A DNA stretch of 64,000 nt from LGRD01 sp031382215 (GTDB taxonomy: Bacteria > Pseudomonadota > Gammaproteobacteria > Burkholderiales > Burkholderiaceae_C). Every line of letters starts with the position of its first letter. The stretch's first letter is position 1. Under the pieces are notes generated by a model that saw only the letters and a program-made list of their open reading frames with translations, made no database searches and had not been told where the DNA came from. Shown here in pieces: positions 33,456-40,241 of this stretch. The stretch lies in assembly GCA_031382215.1 (NCBI GenBank), contig JANMYQ010000188.1, positions 1 to 64,000 on the forward strand. The letters are read 5' to 3'. A program made the translations under genes and the position numbers.

Positions 33456-33986
33456 ATGAACAAGCCCCTGATCGCAGCCCTTGCCGCCACCGCCACGCTG
33501 CTGGCCGCCGGCGCCGCTCATGCCGGCGGCAACGTGAACTGGTCCGTCGGCATCGAATTGCCCAACGTCGCCACGGTGATCTCCAACTTCCCGGTGCCGC
33601 CGCTGCCGCGCGTTGTGGTGCAGCACCGGCCTGCGGTGGTTTACGCGCCGGCTCCGGTGTACTACGAGCCCGCGCCGGTGTACTACGAACCCGCGCCGGT
33701 GGTTTACGAGCCCGCGCCGCGCGTCGTGTACCAGCAGCAGCCCACGGTCGTGTACCGTCCGGTACCGGTGGTCGTGCAAGGTCGTAACTGGGACCGTGAT
33801 GGCGACGGTGTCCCGAACCGCTACGACCGCCACGACAACCGCTGGCACGCCGCCTACGGCGACCGCGACCATGACGGCGTGCCGAACCGCTACGACCGCG
33901 TCGACAACCGCTACTACGGCGACCGCGACCGCGACGGCATTCCGGACCGGCACGACCGGCGTGACGACCGCAAGGGCCGTCACTGA
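33456..33986 (+). CDS. secreted repeat protein with calcium-binding-like DxDxDG repeats
   Basis: 176 residues. Signal peptide MNKPLIAALAATATLLAAGAAHA, a strand-forming domain, then Pro/Tyr repeats (YYEPAPVYYEPAPVVYEPAP) and three thrombospondin-type-3-like units: DRDGDGVPNRYDR, DRDHDGVPNRYDR, DRDRDGIPDRHDR. AAGGAG precedes the ATG. Family of YXWGXW/PXPV-like envelope proteins in Burkholderiales; calcium binding is inferred. A terminator-like hairpin follows at 34007. Confidence 0.85.
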   Translation: MNKPLIAALAATATLLAAGAAHAGGNVNWSVGIELPNVATVISNFPVPPLPRVVVQHRPAVVYAPAPVYYEPAPVYYEPAPVVYEPAPRVVYQQQPTVVYRPVPVVVQGRNWDRDGDGVPNRYDRHDNRWHAAYGDRDHDGVPNRYDRVDNRYYGDRDRDGIPDRHDRRDDRKGRH

Positions 33987-34006
33987 TCGAGTTGGCTGAG
34001 TGAACG

Positions 34007-34035
34007 AAGGGCGCCTGCGGGCGCCTTTCGCGCTT
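34007..34035 (+). terminator. hairpin terminator
   Basis: AAGGGCGCC at 34007-34015 pairs with GGCGCCTTT at 34020-34028 through a TGCG loop, and a CGCGCTTTT tail follows. It lies 20 bases after the repeat-protein stop. Confidence 0.6.
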
Positions 34036-34110
34036 TTCGAGGCAGCCTGCGCCTGCCTGAGATGGCCCAGTTACCATCGCCGGATTGCGACTTTTCGACA
34101 GGATCCGGCC

Positions 34111-35052
34111 ATGACCCTTAAAGAAACCTTGCTGGTGATCGGCGCCCCGGTGCCGGTGATCGAACAAGGCCTGGCGCAGCGCTTCGAGCTGGTGCGCGAA
34201 GCGCGTGCCGGCATCCGCGGTGTGGCGGTGGCCGGCGGCCATGTGCGCATCGATGGGGCGTTGATGGACACCCTGCCGGTGCTCGAGATCGTCTCCAGCC
34301 TCGGCGTGGGCTACGACCATGTGGACGCCAAAGAAGCCGCGCGCCGCGGGGTGGTGGTGACGCACACGCCCGACGTGCTGACCGGCGAGGTGGCCGACCT
34401 GGCCCTGTGCCTGCTGCTGTCCACCATCCGCCAGATTCCGCAGGCCGACCGCTATCTGCGCGCGGGCCACTGGCTCAAGGGCGCGATGCCGCTGACCACC
34501 ACGTTGCGCGAGCGCAAGGTCGGCATCCTCGGCCTGGGGCGCATCGGCAAGGCCATCGCCAAGCGGCTCGATGCCTGCGACGTGACAGTGGAGTACCACG
34601 GCCGCAAGCCGCAGGAGGGCGTGCCCTATCGTTACCACGCGACCCTGCTGGGTCTGGCGCGCGAGTGCGACGTGCTGCTCGTGGTGGCCTCGGGCGGCGC
34701 CGAAACGCACCACATCGTCAACGCCGAGGTGCTGAAGGCGCTCGGGCCCGACGGCATCCTGATCAACGTTGGCCGCGGTACGGTGGTCGACGAAGCGGCG
34801 CTGGTCGAGGCGCTGCAGAACAAGACCATCCTGTCGGCCGGCCTGGACGTGTTCGAGAACGAGCCGCACGTGCCGCCGGCACTGATCGCGCTCGACCACG
34901 TGGTGCTGCTGCCGCACGTCGGCTCGGCGTCGGTCTACACGCGCAAGGCGATGGCGCAACTGGTGGTGGACAACCTGCTGGCGTGGTTCGACGGCCGTGG
35001 CGCGCTCACCGCGGTGCCCGAGTGCAAGCACCTGGGCGCGGGCAGGCGCTGA
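34111..35052 (+). CDS. D-isomer-specific 2-hydroxyacid dehydrogenase (GhrB-like)
   Basis: 313 residues. NAD(P)-binding GLGRIGKAIAKRL near 145-157, substrate-binding SLGVGYDHVD, VADLALCLLL, catalytic Arg in NVGRGTVVDE, Glu in DVFENEPHVP and His in LLPHVGSAS. The short VEYHGRK loop after beta-2 with Arg/Lys suggests NADP use. Likely a glyoxylate/hydroxypyruvate reductase. Convergent with the response regulator gene; alone on the plus strand. Confidence 0.9.
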   Translation: MTLKETLLVIGAPVPVIEQGLAQRFELVREARAGIRGVAVAGGHVRIDGALMDTLPVLEIVSSLGVGYDHVDAKEAARRGVVVTHTPDVLTGEVADLALCLLLSTIRQIPQADRYLRAGHWLKGAMPLTTTLRERKVGILGLGRIGKAIAKRLDACDVTVEYHGRKPQEGVPYRYHATLLGLARECDVLLVVASGGAETHHIVNAEVLKALGPDGILINVGRGTVVDEAALVEALQNKTILSAGLDVFENEPHVPPALIALDHVVLLPHVGSASVYTRKAMAQLVVDNLLAWFDGRGALTAVPECKHLGAGRR

Positions 35053-35094
35053 AAGTTCGATAGCTCGACAGATGCGACTGGCCGGAGAGGCCGT

Positions 35095-35925
35095 CTACAT
35101 CGCCTTGAATTTGTGGGCGTAGAGGCGGCTGGCGGTCAGCTTTTCTTTCACGCCGCGCAGGGTCAGCGTGACCTTGCCCGACTCTTCGCGCACTGCGGTG
35201 GTGATCGCGTCGGTGCGCACCACGGTGCCACGGTGCACTTGCCAGAACTGCTGCTCGTCGAGTTGCGGCAGCAGCTCGCGCAGTGAAGTACGGATCAGCA
35301 ATTCGCGCTCGGCGGTGATCACGCGCACATACTTGTCGGCCGCTTCGAAGTACAGCACCTCGGCCACCGGCACCATGTGAATCGCCGCGCCGACTCCGGC
35401 CTGAATGACGCCCAACTTGGGCGTCGCGCCCGACGCCTCCAGTCCGGCCGCCCCGAGCAGGCCGCGCAACTGCACCAGCGTGGCTTCGAGCGCCGCGCCC
35501 GGCACGGCCTGAGGCTCGGCGCGCTGGCGCAGTGCGGCCTGCAGGCGCGTGCAACTCTGCGCGAGGCGTTCGGGCTGAACGGGTTTGAGTACATAGTCCA
35601 CCGCGGCGCGGTCGAAGGCCTGCGTGGCGTACTGGTCGTAGGCGGTCACGAACACGATCAGCGGCAGCGGCGCGCTTTGCCGACCCGCGTCGGGCCAGTC
35701 TTCGGCCAGCGCCTGCGCCGCTTCCAGGCCGCTCAGCCCCGGCATGCGGATGTCCAGGAACAGCAGATCCGGCTGCAGCGCCAACGCCTGCTCGACTGCA
35801 GCATGCCCGTGGCCGACGCTGGCGACGATGCGCAGCTCGGGCCACAGGCGCGCCAGCTCGGCCTGCAGGTTGGCGGCCAGCAACGGTTCGTCTTCGGCGA
35901 TGAGTGCGGTGGGCGGGTTGTGCAT
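35095..35925 (-). CDS. LytTR-family response regulator
   Basis: 276 residues from MHNPPTAL. Receiver domain: acidic pair E11-D12, phosphoacceptor D58 in LFLDIRMPG, T in FVTAYD and K in VLKPVQ. LytTR DNA-binding domain at about 170-275 (VAEVLYFEAADKYVRVIT, QFWQVHRGTVVRTDAI, RLYAHKFKAM). The start lies inside the last codons region of the kinase stop side: kinase stop at 35942, 16 bases before. Nine further codons (MRPELQRLT) are open upstream. Target genes cannot be read from sequence. Confidence 0.93.
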   Translation of the reverse strand: MHNPPTALIAEDEPLLAANLQAELARLWPELRIVASVGHGHAAVEQALALQPDLLFLDIRMPGLSGLEAAQALAEDWPDAGRQSAPLPLIVFVTAYDQYATQAFDRAAVDYVLKPVQPERLAQSCTRLQAALRQRAEPQAVPGAALEATLVQLRGLLGAAGLEASGATPKLGVIQAGVGAAIHMVPVAEVLYFEAADKYVRVITAERELLIRTSLRELLPQLDEQQFWQVHRGTVVRTDAITTAVREESGKVTLTLRGVKEKLTASRLYAHKFKAM

Positions 35926-35941
35926 CGTGAGCCTTTGAAGT

Positions 35942-37084
35942 TCAGGCCGCACCGAGCGGCAGGCGAACGGTGGCCAGCGTACCGCCCTGGCCCTCGGGTG
36001 CGTCGGTCAGCGACAGCGAGGCGCGCGTGCCGTACAGCGTGGCGAGCCGCTCGCGCACCTGCGCCAAACCAAATCTGGTGCCCTCGGCGTTGGCGCCATC
36101 CGCAGACGACAAGCCCACGCCACCGTCCTGCACACGCAGCACAAGATGCTTGCCCTCGCGAGCTGCGCTGACATGAATGCGACCACCCTCCACCTTCGGC
36201 TCCAGCCCATGCTTGATGGCGTTCTCGACCAGCGGTTGCAGCAGCAGCGGCGGCACCTGGCAACCCGCCAACTCGGCCGGCAACTCGAAACTGGTTTGAA
36301 GCCGTGTGTCCATGCGCACCTTCATCAGCGCCAGGTAGTCGGCCAGGCGCGCGAACTCGGCCGACAGCGGGTGTTGCGCCACCCGCGACGCACCCAGGGT
36401 GGCGCGCAGGAACGAAATCAACTGGTCGAGCATGGCCTGCGCGCGTGCAGGGTCCAGCACGATCAGCACACGCAGGTTGGCCAAGGTGTTGAACAGCATG
36501 TGCGGTTCGAGTTGCGATTCGAGCAACCTGAGCTGGGTCTCGGCCGCGGTGCGTTGGGCCGCTTCGGTGGCGGCGCGTGCGTTGGCCAGGCGCTCCATCG
36601 AGGTCAAGGTGACCACCGAAGCGAGCGAGGCCAGCACCGTCAGAAGCATCGTCACCTGCGCTGACGACGAACCGATCTGCAGCAGGCTCGGCGACGTTTT
36701 GCCCAGGACCAGGTCGGCCAGCGACGTGCCCAGCACCGGGCCGGCCAGCATGCCCAGCAGCACCATCGTGATCATCCACGGCCAGCCGGGGAAGCCGGCG
36801 TGCGGCAACAGCGCCTGGCTGCGCGCGGCACGCGACCGGTCGATCAGTTTCGCAATCGAGACCCGACCGACGTCGATGATGATCCAGCAGCTCAGGCCGA
36901 TGCTGAACGAATAGACCAGTTGCACGCGGAAACTGGCACCCTTCATCGCCGCCAGCAGCCCGGCGATGCCGACGCACAGCGCGCTCAGGAAGAGGGCGCC
37001 GCGCAGCAGGTGCTGCCACCACGTCCGCGCAGCGCGAACGGCGGCCATGGCGGGCAACGGGGAGTCCAGAGGTTGGGGCGTCAT
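35942..37084 (-). CDS. LytS-type sensor histidine kinase
   Basis: 380 residues from MTPQPLDS. About four membrane helices (28-48, 58-75, 100-125, 140-160) with no periplasmic sensor domain, then a His_kinase domain with phosphoacceptor H195 in LLESQLEPHMLFNTLANL, an N box in LLQPLVENAIKHGL and G box DGGVGLSS. It should phosphorylate the adjacent LytTR regulator; the signal is unknown but probably in the membrane. Precedes the regulator gene by 16 bases. Confidence 0.93.
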   Translation of the reverse strand: MTPQPLDSPLPAMAAVRAARTWWQHLLRGALFLSALCVGIAGLLAAMKGASFRVQLVYSFSIGLSCWIIIDVGRVSIAKLIDRSRAARSQALLPHAGFPGWPWMITMVLLGMLAGPVLGTSLADLVLGKTSPSLLQIGSSSAQVTMLLTVLASLASVVTLTSMERLANARAATEAAQRTAAETQLRLLESQLEPHMLFNTLANLRVLIVLDPARAQAMLDQLISFLRATLGASRVAQHPLSAEFARLADYLALMKVRMDTRLQTSFELPAELAGCQVPPLLLQPLVENAIKHGLEPKVEGGRIHVSAAREGKHLVLRVQDGGVGLSSADGANAEGTRFGLAQVRERLATLYGTRASLSLTDAPEGQGGTLATVRLPLGAA

Positions 37085-37186
37085 TTCAGCGTGGACTCTG
37101 CCGGCCGCAGGTCGATCCCGCCGTGCCCATGCGACGAAGTGCCGCCTGCGGGCGCGAACCGGCCCCCGCAACGCGCGGGCCGAGGC

Positions 37187-37813
37187 TCACGCCGGCACGG
37201 CATCGGCCCAGGCCGCCATGAATTCATGCGCCGCGTGGGCCACCGCCGGCAGGGCCATGCCCGGCTGGAACAACTGGCTGCCGATGCCGAAGCCGGTGGC
37301 ACCGCCGCGCACCCACGGGCCGATGCTCTGCGGCGTGACGCCGCCCACCGGCCACAGCGGTGTACCGGGCGGCAACACCGAGATCAGCGCCTTCATGCCG
37401 CCGATGCCCAGCGTTTCGGCCGGAAACAGCTTCAGCGCATGCGCGCCGGCCTCGAGCGCGGCAAAGGCTTCGGTGGCGGTGGCGATGCCCGGCGCCGTCA
37501 GCAGCCCGCTGGCGACTGCGTGGGCGATCACGGCAGGGTTGCAGTTGGGCGACACCATCAACCCGCCGCCGGCGGCGCGCACGGCGTCCACGTCGGCGCG
37601 GGTGAGCATGGTGCCGCCGCCGATCAGCGCGCCGGCCGGGGCCATGGCGGCGAGGCTGGCGATGCACTCCAGCGCGCCGGGGCGGTTCAGCGGCACTTCG
37701 AGAATGCGGAAGCCGGCGTCGAACAACACCCGGCCAATGTCGGCCGCGCGTTGCGGTTCGAGCCCGCGCAGGATCGCCACCAGCGGCGGCTTGAAGTCTT
37801 GGAGTCGGGGCAT
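37187..37813 (-). CDS. dgoA: 2-dehydro-3-deoxy-6-phosphogalactonate aldolase
   Basis: 208 residues, class I KDPG/KDPGal aldolase: LVAILRGLEP start, E39 in ILEVPLN, Schiff-base K128 in HALKLFPAE, GGVTP. The pairing with a galactonokinase gene 23 bases upstream identifies it as the KDPGal enzyme, which splits the sugar phosphate to pyruvate and glyceraldehyde 3-phosphate. It is the final step of the De Ley-Doudoroff route. Confidence 0.93.
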   Translation of the reverse strand: MPRLQDFKPPLVAILRGLEPQRAADIGRVLFDAGFRILEVPLNRPGALECIASLAAMAPAGALIGGGTMLTRADVDAVRAAGGGLMVSPNCNPAVIAHAVASGLLTAPGIATATEAFAALEAGAHALKLFPAETLGIGGMKALISVLPPGTPLWPVGGVTPQSIGPWVRGGATGFGIGSQLFQPGMALPAVAHAAHEFMAAWADAVPA

Positions 37814-37836
37814 GGCGGGCGGTCTCGGTGGATGAG

Positions 37837-38763
37837 TCACAGGTTCGTACGCAACACACCGAACGCGGCGAGCTGCACTTCGCGCGCGTCCAGGGTGGTG
37901 ATGGGGCAGCCCGAACCTTCTGCCACGCGCGCATAACGCTGCGCCAGCGCGGCCGAGCCGATCAGCGTGATGCGCTCGGGCGGCCGGCCGGCGCGGCGCA
38001 GCACATCGTGCCACTCGGCGCCGATCAGCAGGCCCGAGAGATATTCGCGCGCCTCGCCGGCCGGCATGCGCCCGGCCACCACCTGCGCGCGGCAGCCGAA
38101 CAATGCGTTCGATAAACCGCTGCGTGCGGCCGCGGCAACGCCGCGCGCAAAAGCCTCGGGTTGCGCTGCGTCGGGCGTTGTTTCAGGCGCTGGCGAACCC
38201 GTCACGCTGCTCAAGGTGCCGTGCTGCGTGAACAGCGCGAACAGTTCGCCGGTCATGTAGGTCGCCAGATCGGCCACCCGGCCGTCTTGCAGCCGCACCC
38301 ACTTGCTGTGCGTGCCGGGCAGCACGTACCAGCCGTCGCCGTGACCCAGCGCCAGCGCGCCGAGCAACTGGGTTTCTTCGCCGCGCATCACGTCCACCGT
38401 ACCGTCGGGGGCAGAGAAGCAGACTCCCGGCACGATGAAGCTGCGCGGCCCGGCGGCCGGCACCGGAATCAGGTGGCCCGCCAACCCGGCGAGTGGCTGG
38501 TCCGCGTCCATGTAGGGCGCTTCGAGCCAGCCGCTTGCGGCGCCGACCATGCCGGCCATCAGGATGGGTGCCTCGGCGGGCAGCGCCGGGCCGCCGCGCA
38601 ACAGCATCTGCAACGCCTCGCCAAAGCGTCCCTGCGAGGCCAGCAGGCCCTGGTCATCGCTCATCTCGGCCAGCACCTCGCCGCCCTCGGCAAGCCACCA
38701 CGCGCGGCGGTTGCTGGTGCCCCAGTCGATGCCCAGCAGAGCCGGCGCGCGTGCTTGATTCAT
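37837..38763 (-). CDS. dgoK: 2-dehydro-3-deoxygalactonokinase
   Basis: 308 residues. DgoK family start LLGIDWGTSNRRAWW, GMVGAASGWLEAPY, VDVMRGEETQLLGAL, LPGTHSKWVRL and TGELFALFTQHGTLS. It phosphorylates 2-keto-3-deoxygalactonate at C6 for the aldolase encoded just downstream. Divergent from the SDR dehydrogenase gene with 78 bases between the starts, which may hold shared control; no clear operator seen there. Confidence 0.95.
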   Translation of the reverse strand: MNQARAPALLGIDWGTSNRRAWWLAEGGEVLAEMSDDQGLLASQGRFGEALQMLLRGGPALPAEAPILMAGMVGAASGWLEAPYMDADQPLAGLAGHLIPVPAAGPRSFIVPGVCFSAPDGTVDVMRGEETQLLGALALGHGDGWYVLPGTHSKWVRLQDGRVADLATYMTGELFALFTQHGTLSSVTGSPAPETTPDAAQPEAFARGVAAAARSGLSNALFGCRAQVVAGRMPAGEAREYLSGLLIGAEWHDVLRRAGRPPERITLIGSAALAQRYARVAEGSGCPITTLDAREVQLAAFGVLRTNL

Positions 38764-38841
38764 GCGGGAACTGTACGGCACCACGGCGCGCCCGGTGCTA
38801 TCGTGACGGCCCCGCGCAACCCACACTGGACGATTCGCACC

Positions 38842-39624
38842 ATGAGCAGCAAAACCATTCCGAAGGTCACCTATGCCGGCGTCACCTACAACAGCCTGCG
38901 CGGCAAGGGCGTGATCATTACCGGTGGCGCCACCGGCATCGGTTCGGACATCGTGCGCGGTTTTGCCGGCCAGGGCTGCAAGGTCGGCTTTCTGGACCGG
39001 GAGGCGGCGGCCGGCAAGGCGTTGGCGGAAAGCCTGGGCGCCAACGTGCACTTCGAGGCCTGCGACGTGACCGACGTGGCGGGCCTCAAGGCCACCATCG
39101 CCAGCTTGTCAGAGCGTATCGGCGGTGTCGACGTGCTGGTGAACAACGTCGCCAACGACCAGCGTCATTCGATCGACAAGGTCACGCCTGAATATTTCGA
39201 CGAGCGCGTCGCCATCAACCTGCGGCCGAACTTCTTCGCCGCGCAGGCGGTGCTGCCGTCCATGCGCGCGCGGGGCGGCGGTGCGATCGTGAACCTCGGC
39301 TCGGTGAGCTGGAAGAACAAGAACCTCGACCTGTCCGTCTACGCCACCTGCAAGTCGGCGATGTCGGGCTTCACCCGCGTGCTTGCCAAGGAGGTCGGGC
39401 CCGCCAACATTCGCGTCAACTGCGTTGTGCCCGGCTGGGTGATGACCGAGCGCCAGGTCAGCCTGTGGCTCGACGATGCCGGCGAGAAGGCGATGGATGA
39501 AAACCACTGCATTCCGGGCCGCGTGATCGGCGCCGACATCGCGAACATGGTGATGTTCCTGGCCGCCGACACGGCGCGCATGATCACCGCGCAGGAGTTT
39601 GTGGTGGATGCCGGCTGGTCGTGA
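38842..39624 (+). CDS. SDR dehydrogenase, galactose/arabinose 1-dehydrogenase-like
   Basis: 260 residues. Cofactor motif TGGATGIG at 27-34, NNVAND (normally NNAG) near 101, catalytic Ser ~154, Y167 and K171 in YATCKSAMSG, and PGWVMTERQ after the substrate loop. Head-to-head with dgoK-dgoA, so oxidation of D-galactose (or L-arabinose/D-fucose) as the first step of the same pathway is a fair inference. Lactonase and galactonate dehydratase genes are not in the window. Confidence 0.82.
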   Translation: MSSKTIPKVTYAGVTYNSLRGKGVIITGGATGIGSDIVRGFAGQGCKVGFLDREAAAGKALAESLGANVHFEACDVTDVAGLKATIASLSERIGGVDVLVNNVANDQRHSIDKVTPEYFDERVAINLRPNFFAAQAVLPSMRARGGGAIVNLGSVSWKNKNLDLSVYATCKSAMSGFTRVLAKEVGPANIRVNCVVPGWVMTERQVSLWLDDAGEKAMDENHCIPGRVIGADIANMVMFLAADTARMITAQEFVVDAGWS

Positions 39625-39628
39625 GGTC

Positions 39629-40117
39629 GTGACGCATGTGCGGCGGTTCGACCCGGGCGCAGCGCGTGGCGTCGCAGCGTTGCTCGTCGCCGCCGCCGCG
39701 TCCGCCTGTTGCGCCTCGGCCCCGCCTCGCGCTGCCGGAAACGCTGCCGGAAACGCTGCCGGAAACGCCGCCGGAAACGCTGCCGGGCCAGCGCAACCTG
39801 CGTCCGGGCGTGACGTGAGCGCCCCGCAAGGCCTTGACGCTGCGGTGCAAGCCGCGCTCGCCGATGCAGCGCGACGCACAGGCATCGACGCCGCTGCGCT
39901 GAAGCTCGTCAGCACCGAACGAGTGACATGGCCAGACGGATCACTCGGCTGCCCGCAACCCGGCTTCCTGTACACGCAAGCGCTGGTACCGGGCTACCGC
40001 ATCCGCATCGACGCCGGCGGGCAACTGCTCGACTTTCACGCCAGTGCCCGCGGCGGGCTGGTGCTGTGCCCGGCCGGGCGTGCCCGCGAGCCGCTGCCGG
40101 GCGACCCACGCGTCTGA
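39629..40117 (+). CDS. predicted lipoprotein with GNAA repeats
   Basis: 162 residues from the GTG at 39629, five bases after the SDR stop. Signal peptide with Cys near residue 26 (AAAASACC), then the repeat tract AAGNAAGNAAGNAAGNAAG encoded by tandem 12-base units, and a C-terminal domain (about 75-155) with LVSTERVTWPDGSLGCPQPGFLYTQALVPGYRI and GGLVLCPAG, a pattern I know from uncharacterised bacterial envelope proteins. Co-transcription with the SDR gene is likely from spacing; function unknown. Confidence 0.7.
   Translation: MTHVRRFDPGAARGVAALLVAAAASACCASAPPRAAGNAAGNAAGNAAGNAAGPAQPASGRDVSAPQGLDAAVQAALADAARRTGIDAAALKLVSTERVTWPDGSLGCPQPGFLYTQALVPGYRIRIDAGGQLLDFHASARGGLVLCPAGRAREPLPGDPRV
39731..39786 (+). 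repeat. tandem 12-bp repeat inside lipoprotein gene
   Basis: GCTGCCGGAAAC is repeated four times (one copy GCCGCCGGAAAC) plus a partial fifth, keeping frame and encoding AAGN repeats. Copy number may vary between strains by slippage. Confidence 0.85.
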
Positions 40118-40170
40118 CAGGCGCGGCGCGCGTTGGCACTCGCCCTGGCTTGCGCCGAGGCACGTCAAAG

Positions 40171-40203
40171 AAAAAGCGCCCCGCGGATCTCTCCGCGGGG
40201 CGC
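40171..40203 (-). terminator. rho-independent terminator of the subtilase gene
   Basis: GCGCCCCGCGGA (40176-40187) pairs perfectly with TCCGCGGGGCGC (40192-40203) around TCTC. On the minus strand the stem is followed by TTTTTCTTTG, a good U run, 39 bases beyond the subtilase stop. It also separates that gene from the convergent lipoprotein gene. Confidence 0.9.
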
Positions 40204-40241
40204 CTTGCCGGGCGTTGCCGCCCGGCCTGGGAACAGTGGCG

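Noticed and set aside
33660..33985. possible CRISPR-like or tandem repeat array
   Set aside because: The repeats are protein-coding (PAPVYYEP and DRDGDGVPNR units) and lack equal spacers.
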